A stretch of DNA of 59,766 nucleotides. Origin: Scytonema sp. RU_4_4. Its GTDB lineage: Bacteria > Cyanobacteriota > Cyanobacteriia > Cyanobacteriales > Nostocaceae. Below the pieces are notes generated by a model. That model searched no databases. It saw only the letters and a list, made by a program, of their open reading frames with translations, and was not told the DNA's origin. Below are positions 1 to 10,320 of this stretch, in pieces (the stretch's first letter is position 1; every line of letters starts with the position of its first letter). The position numbers and the translations under genes were made by a program. The stretch lies in assembly GCA_012031965.1 (NCBI GenBank), contig JAAUSC010000011.1, positions 1 to 59,766 of the forward strand, given 5' to 3'.

Positions 1-1
1 G

Positions 2-235
2 AGGGTGCGAGCAACTGAAGCACAACATTCTTTATCAGCCTCTAAGCGAGCAAAAAATCTAGCTGAAGCTTTTGATATAGGAAAAGATTGCATCGCCGTC
101 CAGAAGTTTCAGTGCTTTTTAGTTGATGACATTTATACGACAGGTGCGACTGCTATGTCTGCTATGCAAACACTCAATCAAGTTGGTATTAAAGTTGTGG
201 GGTTAGCAGCAACTGCTGTTACCTTGAAAGGGTAG
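2..235 (+). CDS. ComF-family phosphoribosyltransferase-like protein, 3' end only
   Basis: This is the C-terminal part of a gene that begins before the window; the frame is open to the left edge. The visible 77 residues contain VDDIYTTGAT, the classical PRPP-binding loop (hydrophobic stretch, DD, TTGAT) of type I phosphoribosyltransferases. The short tail after it, ending about 30 residues later, is what ComF/GntX proteins have. ComF proteins are needed for DNA uptake in naturally competent bacteria, but the cyanobacterial members are less well characterised. A GTG at 5 could be read as a start, but the protein would lack most of the fold, so I treat it as internal. The gene is followed by repeat DNA, not by an obvious partner. 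Confidence 0.8.
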   Translation, partial: RVRATEAQHSLSASKRAKNLAEAFDIGKDCIAVQKFQCFLVDDIYTTGATAMSAMQTLNQVGIKVVGLAATAVTLKG

Positions 236-282
236 CATTGTCAAGCTGTACACCCGTACTAAGGTATGGTACTGAAGATTGA

Positions 283-420
283 TTGTTTTGAATTTTGTAA
301 GCGCAAAGCGCAGGCTCCGCCAACAAAGCAGCGTGTCCGCAGGACATATTTTGAATTTTGAATTTTGAATTTTGTTAGCGCAGCGCTCCGCAGTCCCGGA
401 TTGAATTTTGAATTGTTAAC
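283..420. repeat. Heptamer TTTTGAA array with palindromic dispersed repeat
   Basis: Three exact TTTTGAA heptamers (349-369) and a degenerate fourth lie between other TTTTGAATTTTG fragments (283-296, about 401-415). Directly after the array is GTTAGCGCAGCGCTCCGCAG (374-393, continuing TCC), a module seen again with one mismatch at 57068-57090, also beside a heptamer array. This is non-coding repeat DNA downstream of the comF-like gene. No promoter or RNA gene is recognisable. Confidence 0.75.
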
Positions 421-506
421 CCGCACCCTGACCTCTAATAGGCAAGTTCTATCTAAGAAAACTATAATTAACCAGATGACTCTGTTTTTGTGGAATAATC
501 TTTGGG

Positions 507-995
507 ATGAGAAATAAGGGTCTGGCTGTGGGATTGAAACAAGTTACAATTATTCCTGCCACGTTACTAGCAATTGCTATCAGTACAACAGCAGCATTTG
601 CTCAAGCTAATAAATTTTATAATCCAATGCCTATATCTCTGGGTAATGAAATTACCGATACACTCTCTGACAAAGACATTCCCACAGGTCAAGGCGGATT
701 TGCCCGTGATTACATGGTGGAGTTGAAAAAGGGCGATAATCTGGTCATTGATCTGGTGTCTGAGAGTTTTGACTGTATCATCACACTGCTAGCACCCAAT
801 GGAACAACAGTGGCAGAAAACGATGATGGTCCCGATGGTACCAGCAATGCCCTACTTTTTACCCGCATCACGCAAACAGGTCATTATGTCATTCGCGTCC
901 GATCTTTTGGAGAAACTGGAATTGGAGCTTTTAAACTGAAGGTGACACCGCTAGAGCCAGTTAAACACAAGTTTCCCCTAAACAACAAACGCTGA
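507..995 (+). CDS. Secreted PPC (bacterial pre-peptidase C-terminal) domain protein
   Basis: 162 residues. The N-terminus has a Sec signal peptide: basic MRNKGLAVGLK, a hydrophobic core around residues 14-30, and a likely cleavage after AFA (about residue 32). The rest is one beta-rich domain with the PPC pattern: DYMVELKKGDNLVIDL, then FDCIITLLAPNG and a C-terminal GHYVIRVRSF strand. PPC domains fold as small jelly rolls and usually sit behind secreted peptidases. Here the domain is alone, so the protein is probably a periplasmic or outer-surface binding module rather than an enzyme. The gene is monocistronic and converges on cobS. The start is the only ATG that keeps the signal peptide. Confidence 0.75.
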   Translation: MRNKGLAVGLKQVTIIPATLLAIAISTTAAFAQANKFYNPMPISLGNEITDTLSDKDIPTGQGGFARDYMVELKKGDNLVIDLVSESFDCIITLLAPNGTTVAENDDGPDGTSNALLFTRITQTGHYVIRVRSFGETGIGAFKLKVTPLEPVKHKFPLNNKR

Positions 996-1052
996 TGCTT
1001 ACGTAGCTTGGCGGTTAAATTTTTTTGTCTCGGTGTTCTAGAAATCCAAATT

Positions 1053-1841
1053 TTACAATTCATACTTTTCCAAAGCGGTTAGCACACAAAGAAATAAAGC
1101 CTCAGTCCACTCAACAACTGCGCCGTAGGTATCTCCTGTATGTCCACCTAATTTATGGTTAAACCAGGCACCACTTAGAGTGGCGATCGCACTTCCAGCA
1201 ACTATCATTGCCAAAGCAGAAAACAAACGCTCTTTATCGAACACGACTTGTAAACCACTCAAACCTATCATCAATAACAGTCCCGGTAACAAATCTTTAT
1301 AGGAACAAATGGCTTGTTTATGAAATGCGCCTTTGCCAGTTGGTTTGAGGTAAGGATACCGAAAAATTGCCAGTTGTTGACCCCAGCGTCCCCACCCACA
1401 AGCAGCCATCAAAATCAACCAACGGTTTTCACTTAAATCTGTCAAAGCTGCTGTTTTCATTAACACCAAAGCAATTGCTGCCATTGCACCAAACGCTCCT
1501 GTCGCACTATCTGCCATCACCTCTAGTCGCCGCTTTGGATCACCCACTGCTAAACCATCTGCAGTATCCATCGCTCCATCTAAATGCAATCCACCAGTTA
1601 TAGCAATCCAAAGACACACCACCAAAGCGCTACGAGTGAGTGTCGGCACACCCAAAGAAATCATACCAGTATCAAATAGCCCTAAAATTCCCCCAATGAT
1701 TAATCCTACTTGCGGAGCGAGCCGGGACACCCTCCTAAAGTCTAACCCGTTTACATACGGCAGCGAGATGATAGTATAGAATGTAACAGATGCTTCCACA
1801 TCTAATAGTAGTTGTTTCCACCACTGATACTGATTCGTCAT
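1053..1841 (-). CDS. cobS: Adenosylcobinamide-GDP ribazoletransferase (cobalamin synthase)
   Basis: CobS is the integral membrane enzyme that joins adenosylcobinamide-GDP and alpha-ribazole (or its 5'-phosphate) in the last steps of cobalamin assembly. Seen here: about 262 residues, the family's usual size; the conserved acidic motif [18 protein letters not shown] around residues 80-100, which binds Mg; the following DSATGAFG; and several hydrophobic segments through the C-terminal half. I chose the ATG at 1841 (MTNQYQWW) over the in-frame TTG at 1850. No other cobalamin genes are adjacent and I see no cobalamin riboswitch in the upstream region 1842-2229. Confidence 0.93.
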   Translation of the reverse strand: MTNQYQWWKQLLLDVEASVTFYTIISLPYVNGLDFRRVSRLAPQVGLIIGGILGLFDTGMISLGVPTLTRSALVVCLWIAITGGLHLDGAMDTADGLAVGDPKRRLEVMADSATGAFGAMAAIALVLMKTAALTDLSENRWLILMAACGWGRWGQQLAIFRYPYLKPTGKGAFHKQAICSYKDLLPGLLLMIGLSGLQVVFDKERLFSALAMIVAGSAIATLSGAWFNHKLGGHTGDTYGAVVEWTEALFLCVLTALEKYEL

Positions 1842-2229
1842 GTCTATCAAATTTAGTCAAGAGTTTCTGTACTTTCTTCTTAAGACATTACACTGTTAAT
1901 TCCGGTACATATACAGGCATGAATTTTTAAAGCTTTAGATAAGATTTACACTTCTAAGAAACTCATCCGAAAAATTTTGTTATTCTGATCACAGTATTAG
2001 GATTTCAATACTTTGTATAAAGTTAACATTTTTATATAGGGGGTTAAGCAGTAAAAATTTAGTTCACTAGCAGTTTAGCAGTGCTGTTTCCCAGAAATTC
2101 GTGATGACAGCTTTTTAGTCATTTGTTTTAGAGAGTTCATATTTGATTAAAATGTAGGGGATAAAAAAGCTGTTGCTTTGACTGCTTGGTTGCGTCACAT
2201 CTCACCTGCGCTCTTGAAGTTGTTTGATT
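1842..2229. other. Divergent intergenic region between cobS and a conserved hypothetical gene
   Basis: About 390 bp, AT-rich, holding the promoters of both divergent genes. I see no coding potential, riboswitch core or strong hairpin in it. No convincing -35/-10 pair can be assigned by eye. Confidence 0.4.
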
Positions 2230-2682
2230 ATGACTCATCATCTACCTAACGCAAAGATACCAGCTCCGTGCATTATCAACACAGGCGTTGTTGTGAATAA
2301 GCTTGATATGCGGCGATTGCTGGCGGATTTAGGTCGTGTCCGCTACATCTACACTTACCAAGGTCAGTTGCAGAGTGAGGGTGAGGGGGATGTTATGGAA
2401 GTGTTTGCCAATCCACAGCGGTCTACCCTAGTCGCAAATCATGCTCTTTACTTGAATATTTGCAGTTTCGATTGCTTGGAACTCAAACAGTCTTCAGAAA
2501 CAGAAACCTACTTTGACTTAGTGCAAGAAGGAATGTGTCTACGACTGATTCCCCTCTCCACCCCCTTTCAAGAGCGCCAACAGCGTTGCTTGAATGTCAA
2601 TGACCTAGAAGTCATGATGGAGCAGGTCCTATCAGCCAAATGGGATGCGGAATTTGATGATGATAATTCTGATTTGTTATGA
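2230..2682 (+). CDS. Conserved cyanobacterial protein of unknown function
   Basis: About 150 residues with no signal peptide and no membrane segment. The sequence alternates hydrophobic and charged residues like a small cytoplasmic alpha/beta protein, and ends in an acidic tail (DAEFDDDNSDLL). It has two Cys in CSFDCLEL but no metal-binding motif. I do not recognise a catalytic signature. I prefer the ATG at 2230 to the TTG at 2224. It lies 125 bp upstream of tgt on the same strand and may be co-transcribed with it, but nothing in the sequence links it to tRNA modification. Confidence 0.65.
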   Translation: MTHHLPNAKIPAPCIINTGVVVNKLDMRRLLADLGRVRYIYTYQGQLQSEGEGDVMEVFANPQRSTLVANHALYLNICSFDCLELKQSSETETYFDLVQEGMCLRLIPLSTPFQERQQRCLNVNDLEVMMEQVLSAKWDAEFDDDNSDLL

Positions 2683-2762
2683 GGTTTGCTATGGCTAGCG
2701 CCAAGCTTCGCGAACAGAGCTTATTTTTAGCTGCGGATAAAATATGTCACGATAGCCAGTGA

Positions 2763-3974
<1,212 letters not shown>

Positions 3975-4033
3975 ACCGTGTTAAGATACTTGTCAATTCT
4001 GAAAGCTGTGTTGATAGGTGGATTTAAAAAATT

Positions 4034-4171
4034 ATGGAAGCAGCATTGTTGTTAGCAAAACTGCCTGAAGCTTACCAAATCTTCAACCCTTTGGTAGATG
4101 TTCTACCACTCATCCCTCTGTTCTTCTTATTGCTGGCTTTCGTTTGGCAAGCAGCCGTTGGTTTTAGATAA
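4034..4171 (+). CDS. psbK: Photosystem II reaction centre protein K
   Basis: A 45-codon gene. The product begins [17 protein letters not shown]; after processing, the mature protein starts near [17 protein letters not shown], as in other PsbK proteins. It has one transmembrane helix ([17 protein letters not shown]) and a short GFR tail. PsbK is a thylakoid subunit of photosystem II near CP43. The gene follows tgt by 60 bp on the same strand and is followed by a strong terminator at 4229, so tgt-psbK may be one transcript or psbK may have its own promoter in the short gap. Confidence 0.95.
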   Translation: MEAALLLAKLPEAYQIFNPLVDVLPLIPLFFLLLAFVWQAAVGFR

Positions 4172-4228
4172 AATCAGTGGGCGCAATTAGTCGCGTCTTC
4201 ACCATCGTGAAAATATAACAGCATTAAG

Positions 4229-4256
4229 TGGGGTGGGCAATGCCTACCCCATTTTT
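4229..4256 (+). terminator. Rho-independent terminator after psbK
   Basis: TGGGGTGGGCA and TGCCTACCCCA form an 11-bp stem with one mismatch and almost no spacer, followed by TTTTT. It lies 58 bases after the psbK stop codon. Confidence 0.85.
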
Positions 4257-4431
4257 ACCGTAGAGAGTTTTTCTGAGACACTTCTAGAATTTCCACGTCT
4301 TTTTCATTTGTTTTACAACATTCATAGTTCTTAATATTCCGTAATGAATTATTATAATAGATAATACATTAGTCTTAGGGCAAGTCAGAACTTCCTTCAC
4401 ACTTAGGCTTACAGTAAAAGAGGTATGAGGC

Positions 4432-4728
4432 ATGGGTAATATTACATTCGTTAAAGAAAATCAAGAAGTCGTAGCGGCAAATGGTGCGAATCTACGGCAG
4501 AAAGCCCTGCAAAACAACGTAGATATCTATAAAGTGTTTGGCAAGATGATGAATTGTGGAGGCTACGGTCAGTGTGGCTGCTGCGTAGTTGAAGTCGTCG
4601 AAGGAATGGAAAATCTTTCACCCCGCACAGATGCGGAAAATCGATTATTGAAGAAAAAGCCTGAAAACTGCCGTCTTGCTTGTCAAACCTTAGTTAATGG
4701 TCCAGTTAGTGTGGTAACAAAGCCTTAA
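4432..4728 (+). CDS. Small [2Fe-2S] ferredoxin-like protein
   Basis: 98 residues. It has the plant-type ferredoxin cluster pattern [10 protein letters not shown] (Cys-x5-Cys-x2-Cys, reading the first, sixth or equivalent and last cysteines) with a fourth Cys in RLACQT near residue 90. The product is therefore a soluble electron carrier binding one [2Fe-2S] cluster. It is more basic at the C-terminus ([10 protein letters not shown]) than photosynthetic PetF, so I do not call it petF; it resembles the adrenodoxin-like or C-terminal-type ferredoxins that cyanobacteria carry in several copies. GAGG-type sequence lies just before the ATG. psbM follows 115 bp downstream. Confidence 0.8.
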   Translation: MGNITFVKENQEVVAANGANLRQKALQNNVDIYKVFGKMMNCGGYGQCGCCVVEVVEGMENLSPRTDAENRLLKKKPENCRLACQTLVNGPVSVVTKP

Positions 4729-4843
4729 CGGTCAAAAAAGATATTGAACTTGGACTTTGAACTCGTAACAAATAACTCCTTGAAGCCAGGATGGTGGTAT
4801 CCTAAGATTGTCTACTGGATCTCATTAGAGAGGCTTTCTTTCC

Positions 4844-4960
4844 ATGCAAGTTAATGACCTGGGGTTCGTGGCGAGCATTTTGTTCGTTTTGGTTCCCGCT
4901 GTTTTTTTAATCGTTCTTTACATCCAAACTGCTAGCCGCGAAGGGAAAAAAGATAGTTAA
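4844..4960 (+). CDS. psbM: Photosystem II reaction centre protein M
   Basis: A 38-codon gene whose product starts [18 protein letters not shown], has one membrane helix (about residues 6-28) and ends [12 protein letters not shown]. This is a clear match to PsbM, the single-helix subunit at the dimer interface of photosystem II. A GAGAGG sequence lies about 10 bases before the ATG. A perfect bidirectional terminator starts 22 bases after the stop. Confidence 0.95.
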   Translation: MQVNDLGFVASILFVLVPAVFLIVLYIQTASREGKKDS

Positions 4961-4982
4961 GACCTATTGTGTCAATAAGATG

Positions 4983-5013
4983 AAAACCCCTACACCTGTT
5001 GTGTAGGGGTTTT
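4983..5013. terminator. Bidirectional terminator between psbM and the stress-protein gene
   Basis: AAAACCCCTACAC (4983-4995) and GTGTAGGGGTTTT (5001-5013) are perfect 13-bp inverted arms around CTGTT. The flanking A and T runs let it act on both the plus-strand psbM transcript and the converging minus-strand gene ending at 5034. Confidence 0.9.
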
Positions 5014-5033
5014 GTTTATCAACAGCAGTAACT

Positions 5034-5927
5034 TTAACCCATCGTCCGCGCTAACAAGACCGGACAGGTTGCATTAACTCGAACATAGTCAGATAAAGAA
5101 GCTCCCAAAAGTCGGTCTATATCAACCAAATTCTTAGCAATTGAAGGACGCCGATCTGGGGAACCGAGCAATAGTAAATCTACCTTCCGCTCATCTGCTA
5201 AGCGACAAATTTCTTCACCTGGTTTACCACTGCTAGTCACACAACGAGTTTGCACGCCATATTTTTTAGCTTCTGCGTAAGCTGCAGCTAAAACAGGATT
5301 TTGTTCTGGGGCGATTTCTGTTGTTTGAGATCCTTTGCCACGTAAATCTGTATTAATATTAGCCAGAAGCAACTCTCCTCCCTTAATATCTTTTAGGAAG
5401 AATAAAGCCAAACTCAAGCAATGTTTCGCAGCATCAGAGTTATCCATTGCCACCATAATGCGGTTCACTTTTTTGACATAAATGTCATCTTTTACCAGCA
5501 ACATGGGGCGAGAAGATAATTGGAAAACGTACTGACTGACTGAGTTAGCTAAAATAGATTGCAACCGCTTGAGTCCACGTGAACCCATAATAATCAAGTC
5601 AGCGTCGATTTCGTCCGCTACCTCACAAACAACACGTTTAGGGTCACCTTGCCGCAAAATTGAAGAAACTTTGCTGGGATCTAAGTTCAAATACTGGATT
5701 GCATTTGCCAGAATCTTACCACCTTCTTCCCACTTAGTTGTCATGGCTTCAGCAGAAGATTGGTCAGGAACAACATGCAAAACAGTCACTTTTGACCGTT
5801 GGATTGAGGGTACGTCTGCCAAAGTTTTGAGCATTTCTTCTGCATGACCCAATCCAGAGACAGCGAGCAAAATTTTTTCTATCATCATCACGTCGTTATT
5901 GTTCAGGTTGCTTTGGAAATTAGCCAT
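5034..5927 (-). CDS. Tandem universal stress protein (two Usp domains)
   Basis: Two Usp folds in one chain. Each begins with a hydrophobic strand: KILLAVSGLG near residue 18 and NRIMVAMDNSD near residue 157. Each ends with a P-loop-like strand pair (DLIIMGSRGLKRLQ and DLLLLGSPDRRPS) and a terminal SRPMLLV or TCPVLLA strand. The G-2x-G-9x-G(S/T) nucleotide signature is only partly kept in the first domain and weaker in the second, so ATP binding is uncertain. The function is presumably a general stress response. The ORF has an ATG at 5927, but the family usually starts at MIEKILLAV (about 5885); neither has a clear Shine-Dalgarno sequence. Confidence 0.85.
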   Translation of the reverse strand: MANFQSNLNNNDVMMIEKILLAVSGLGHAEEMLKTLADVPSIQRSKVTVLHVVPDQSSAEAMTTKWEEGGKILANAIQYLNLDPSKVSSILRQGDPKRVVCEVADEIDADLIIMGSRGLKRLQSILANSVSQYVFQLSSRPMLLVKDDIYVKKVNRIMVAMDNSDAAKHCLSLALFFLKDIKGGELLLANINTDLRGKGSQTTEIAPEQNPVLAAAYAEAKKYGVQTRCVTSSGKPGEEICRLADERKVDLLLLGSPDRRPSIAKNLVDIDRLLGASLSDYVRVNATCPVLLARTMG

Positions 5928-6218
5928 TGGTCATTAGTCATGAGTCTCTGGCACACTGATGAAAAAATGACACATGACAATGACATTTCAGTTGATTTAC
6001 GCCTAGTCACCTAAAATTCCAACTAGACTTCATTGATTTCAGCTTACTCCTAATTCTGACCGATAAACTTAACGAATGATGATTAAATTTATTAGTTTTA
6101 ATCTATGTTTACTCTTTTTCATTCATGAATGAGTTAAGTCTTGCAAAGAAGTGCTAATTTTTATAAAGAAAGAATCAAATTTGCTATTTAAATCCAGTGA
6201 AGAAAACAATGCAAACCG

Positions 6219-7385
6219 CTATAGTTGCTTGCCTAACCAGTTCTGAAAGCTGGTATGATACAAACGGTAAAAGGTTTCTTCTCCTCTAATTTCCTGATAT
6301 AAGAATTCCAGCCAATTTTCCAGCACTTTTTCTACTTCGTATTCATCTTCATCAATCATTTGGGCTATTAATTCTACAGAAAGGGGTTGCACAAGCTGTG
6401 CTAGACATTTTAATACGGCTAATCCCACTGAAGACAAACCTTTACCCTTGATGCGCTGGTAATGATTTTTGTAATATGCCTCTAACCCTGGAGGGAGTGG
6501 TTCAAATTGGAAGGGTATGGCTAACGCCACGCTTCCGCTATCGGAATAAAAACCTTGGGAGATTGCTTTTAAGATGTGGTTGAGATACATGAAATTGTTT
6601 TCGCTCTTGACTGTTAGCTGTTGTGTTAGCTGTTGGCAGAATTCTTGTTCGCTGATAGAGTCATTGGTTATCCACCCAGCGTTGTTTAAAAAAGAGGGTG
6701 TTGCTGAAATGTATTGTTGTATATATGTCTGCACATCTTCTCGGTTTTGTTCGGAATATGCTTCTAAATCCAAAATTTGAGCAGGAGTTTCGATTAATAA
6801 ACCAGATTTTTCGCGCGAAAAGGGGCGACGGGTGAGGAGAAAATAAACTCGGTCTGGAAGATATCTAGGAAGGTAAAATAGATTTGAGTCTGGAAATTGG
6901 TTGTTGAGGTCGATGCGATGACCCAGCAGGGGTCCGCTTACGCGATCGCACCCATCAATAGCAATAATCAAACGCTGATCTGGTTCTAGTAAATCGCTCA
7001 CTTTCTGAAGTAAAAGTGAGAAAAACCAACTTCCCTCAGTCGCGTTATCACAGAAGCACACATTTGTATCCCCCATTTCCCCCATTAACTGAGTGCAAAC
7101 AGTTATGAGAAATTCCGTACTCAAATTTTTTCCTTCAACTTCCGCACTGTAATAAACAACAGAAGGATTTTCCATCACATACTTGGCGAGGATGGCACTT
7201 TTGCCACTGCCAGGTGTGCCTACAATGGTAAAGTAACCACAGGGTTGGTGGTTGAGGAAGTCGGTAATGGCAGTAAAGGCAAATTCACGACCGATAAAAT
7301 TTTGGCTTTTTTCAAGAATGACTTGTTGAAATTGGGTTGGGTAGGAGGCGGAATTGATGCGGGCTTGGGAAGGTCGGGTATTCAT
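6219..7385 (-). CDS. STAND/NACHT-type P-loop ATPase
   Basis: About 388 residues. FIGREFAFTAITDFL opens the nucleotide-binding domain. GTPGSGKSA near residue 55 is the Walker A loop, RLIIAIDGCDR near 140 is a Walker B with the Asp-Gly of NACHT-like proteins, and YFLLTRRPF is the sensor-1 strand. The C-terminal 120 residues are helical (winged-helix or arm region). The ATG at 7385 comes immediately after the TAA of the upstream WD40 gene, so the two are translated as an operon. STAND ATPases act as oligomerising switches, usually fused to a sensor repeat and an effector. Here the chain ends where WD40 repeats would normally begin, so the WD40 protein may act in trans. The function, perhaps defence or cell death, is inference. 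Confidence 0.75.
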   Translation of the reverse strand: MNTRPSQARINSASYPTQFQQVILEKSQNFIGREFAFTAITDFLNHQPCGYFTIVGTPGSGKSAILAKYVMENPSVVYYSAEVEGKNLSTEFLITVCTQLMGEMGDTNVCFCDNATEGSWFFSLLLQKVSDLLEPDQRLIIAIDGCDRVSGPLLGHRIDLNNQFPDSNLFYLPRYLPDRVYFLLTRRPFSREKSGLLIETPAQILDLEAYSEQNREDVQTYIQQYISATPSFLNNAGWITNDSISEQEFCQQLTQQLTVKSENNFMYLNHILKAISQGFYSDSGSVALAIPFQFEPLPPGLEAYYKNHYQRIKGKGLSSVGLAVLKCLAQLVQPLSVELIAQMIDEDEYEVEKVLENWLEFLYQEIRGEETFYRLYHTSFQNWLGKQL

Positions 7386-7387
7386 GG

Positions 7388-9550
7388 TTACACCTGCATA
7401 CCTTCTAGGCGGAGGAAATGCAAGCGCCCGGATGCATCGCCTGCTACTATTGTTACGCTGTCTGGAGCAACAGTGCAGCAACCTAACTCACTATCCCCAG
7501 TAAACCTAGCTATGATTTTCTTATTTCTTAAATCTAAAACTTTGAGGGTGTCAGATGAAACAAAAATCTGCCATTTTCTATTTGGTGTAACTACTGCAAA
7601 CTTTTTTCCCCATCTGATAATACCTTCTCCAGTATTTAGCATCTCTTTTGTTTCGAGATTCCAAATAATTGTTTTGTCTGATGAACTAGAAATTATGTGC
7701 TTTCCATCTGGTGTTACTCTTACAGACAAAACATAATCACTATGACCTGTGAGTGTGTAAACGTCTTCACCTGTTTCCAAATTCCAAATTTTGACCATTG
7801 TATCTGCTGAACCAGAAACTAGTTGTTTACCATCTGGTGTCACTGCAATAGTAATGACTTGCTTGGTGTGACCTACAAACGTGTTTAGATTTTTTCCAGT
7901 TGTCAAATCCCAGACTTTAATAGTACCGTTAGTAGATGCAGAAATAAAGCGCTGACCATCTGGTGTTACTACTAAATCTTGTAAGTAGCTCCTATCATTA
8001 GAATGAGGAAATGTTTTTAACTTATTTCTAGTTATTAAATCCCAAATTGTTATAATACCATTATCTGAACCAGAAATAACTTGCTTACCATTGGGTGTTA
8101 CTATGATTGTAGTTATTCCACTCTTTGGTTCATTTTTGGTTAAAAGTTCTTTTTTTTGAATTGTCGCCAAATCCCAAACTTTTATGGTTTTGTCTGTTGA
8201 CGCAGAAATCATGAGCTTACCATTTGGTGTAACGACAATAGAAGTTACTGCACTAACATGACCTTGAAAAGCACCAAGCTCCTCTTTAGTGTTCAGATTC
8301 CAAATCTTGATAGTGCCGTTTCCTAATCCAGAAATTAATAATTTGCCATCTGGTGAAACTGCCAAAGTTTCCGCCCATGATTCTACCTTTTCTGGTTTTT
8401 CATAAAGAGTAAAAAGTTTCTCTCTTGTTTCTAGACTCCAGAAAGTAGTGTCAATTGAATCAGAGATTAACTGTTTACCATCAGGCGCAAGTGCTACCGT
8501 TCTTCTGAATTTTATAGAACTACAGAAGGGAAAAACTTCTGTGCCAGAGTCTAAATCCCAGAATTTAATATTTCCAGAGCCATTACCAGAAATTATCGAT
8601 GACATATCTGGAGTGACTGCTACGTGTATTACTCTTTCTCCAGGAACTTCTAAGGTATTTATCTCCTTTGCATTTTCCAAATCCCATATTTTTATAGTAT
8701 TGTCCCATGATCCAGAAATGACTCGTTTACCATCTGGAGTGACTGATAGAGATACAACTGAGTCTGTGTGACCGATGAAAGTCAAAAGCTCGTTTCCATT
8801 TTCCAGATTCCAGACTTTAATTGTTTTATCTGATGAGGCAGAAATGACTTGTTTTGCATTAGGTAAAATTGTTATTGCATTTACCCATTCGACATGACCG
8901 AAAAAGGTTAATAGTTGCTTTCCTGTTTCTAAATTCCATACTCTAATACTATTATCGTATGATGCAGAAACTAACTGATTACCATCCGGTGTTAATGCAA
9001 TAGCACTTACTGAGCTAGTATGACCTTTGAAAATGCGTCGCAACCCTCCGTCTGGGCAAGCTAAGCTAGGTGTCAGGGGACGCAACCAAGGATCATCTTG
9101 CCGCTTTGCCTGTGCTAATAACGCCTGAATCCCAGGTTGGGGAAAAGACAGCAAACGCCCTAATAATTGCCCTGCCAGTTGCGTCTTATCCTCAGCTAAA
9201 ACATGCGCTGAGAGACGCAGCGCTCCTTGAATCAGTTTCAGCGTTCCTACTTCATGGGAGTTATCGTCTGAGTGAGTTGCCACCTTTGACGAGTCAATCA
9301 AATCGTAATCTGTAATCAGCGCTTGCACTCCAAATTCAGGACGCTTAATCTTGGCTTCTAAATAGTCGAAATCAGTCAAAGTTTGGTAGCACTCTGCAAA
9401 ATTTCCCGACTCCACTTGACTTTTGACGGCACTGCTTAGATAGGCGTTCTGGAAGTAGAGAGGTTGTGCAGCTAATTTCTGGGCAAGTTTCCCCATCTTA
9501 CGCCATCTTCCTTGTAAAATATTCAGCAATGCTTTGGTTAACTTCGTCAA
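7388..9550 (-). CDS. WD40 beta-propeller protein, C-terminal part of a STAND protein
   Basis: 720 residues. About 165 N-terminal helical residues (QPLYFQNAYL, DYLEAKIKRPEFG) are typical of the linker between a NACHT-type ATPase and its sensor. They are followed by about 13 WD40 repeats of the form GHT..V..I.VTPDGK..ISAS.D.TIKVWNL, enough for two seven-blade propellers with degenerate last blades. The repeats bind a ligand or partner. The start ATG at 9550 lies inside the preceding pseudogene, with 53 bp overlap in another frame. The linker would be continuous with that pseudogene after a one-base shift, so this gene was probably once the C-terminus of a single large STAND-WD40 protein. It may still be expressed on its own. 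Confidence 0.8.
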   Translation of the reverse strand: MTKLTKALLNILQGRWRKMGKLAQKLAAQPLYFQNAYLSSAVKSQVESGNFAECYQTLTDFDYLEAKIKRPEFGVQALITDYDLIDSSKVATHSDDNSHEVGTLKLIQGALRLSAHVLAEDKTQLAGQLLGRLLSFPQPGIQALLAQAKRQDDPWLRPLTPSLACPDGGLRRIFKGHTSSVSAIALTPDGNQLVSASYDNSIRVWNLETGKQLLTFFGHVEWVNAITILPNAKQVISASSDKTIKVWNLENGNELLTFIGHTDSVVSLSVTPDGKRVISGSWDNTIKIWDLENAKEINTLEVPGERVIHVAVTPDMSSIISGNGSGNIKFWDLDSGTEVFPFCSSIKFRRTVALAPDGKQLISDSIDTTFWSLETREKLFTLYEKPEKVESWAETLAVSPDGKLLISGLGNGTIKIWNLNTKEELGAFQGHVSAVTSIVVTPNGKLMISASTDKTIKVWDLATIQKKELLTKNEPKSGITTIIVTPNGKQVISGSDNGIITIWDLITRNKLKTFPHSNDRSYLQDLVVTPDGQRFISASTNGTIKVWDLTTGKNLNTFVGHTKQVITIAVTPDGKQLVSGSADTMVKIWNLETGEDVYTLTGHSDYVLSVRVTPDGKHIISSSSDKTIIWNLETKEMLNTGEGIIRWGKKFAVVTPNRKWQIFVSSDTLKVLDLRNKKIIARFTGDSELGCCTVAPDSVTIVAGDASGRLHFLRLEGMQV

Positions 9551-10185
9551 ATAGTTTCCGGGTTTTCTTCAGTTCCCGTTTGCCTTTCAGGAATTCAAGA
9601 AAACTTGTATGGTAGATGCTATAACAGGTTTCTTTATCTATTTTCTGGTCTTTCAAATACTCAACCCACTGATCCAAAACTTTTTGCACCTCATATTCAT
9701 CCTGGTTGGCAATTTCTGCCATCATCTCACAGGGAATAGGCGTACTAATTTCCACTAAAATAAATAGAAGAATCACCATCTTTTCCTTAGGTTCTGTATC
9801 CATACCCATCCTCACCCAATGGGTTTGATAGTATTCCTGAAGACCTTGTGGAAATTTGTCTAAAGAAAAGTCATAGTATTCTCCCTTAGCAATTCCAGGT
9901 AAGAGATAATACAAATACATAAGCGTTAAAATTTTCGACAAAAGTCTTTTTTATCTCGTCTTCACCCAACAAATTTATCATCGGCTGCATTTGTTGAGAC
10001 TCGTCATAATACTTGACGATACTCCAAGCATAAATAGCATCAGGTTTTTCAGGAGGCTGAGTCGGATCTAGTCCCCATTTCTGTAATTCTTCAATAAGAT
10101 TTGGATAGTTCTGAGCTTGTGTGCGGAGTTGACCAAGAACATTAGCAATTTTAGGTAACTGCGCAATAAGTTCTTTAAAGCTCAT
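9498..10185 (-). pseudogene. STAND ATPase remnant with the ATPase core deleted
   Basis: Two pieces in different frames. The N-terminal piece (about 10185 to 9930) begins MSFKELIAQLPKIANVLGQL and gives roughly 85 residues of an adaptor-like region. The C-terminal piece (ORF 9941-9498) contains LMYLYYLLPGIAKG, EYEVQKVLDQWVEYL and CYSIYHTSFLEFLKG. These align by eye with NFMYLNHILKAISQG, EYEVEKVLENWLEFL and FYRLYHTSFQNWLGK near the end of the ATPase at 6219-7385. The roughly 250-residue P-loop domain expected between the pieces is absent and the join is out of frame. This is an internal deletion plus frameshift, leaving the downstream WD40 gene as an orphan. Confidence 0.75.
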
Positions 10186-10320
10186 AATCAATGATTTTTG
10201 TAAGAAAAGACTGGATACTAGCTACAAATACGATAACAGTCTTTCCAGAAAGTCTTTAGGCTGTCTGACATCTTGCAGCAGGGTCAAATAATTTAGCAAT
10301 CGACATCTGCTTTCACAAAG

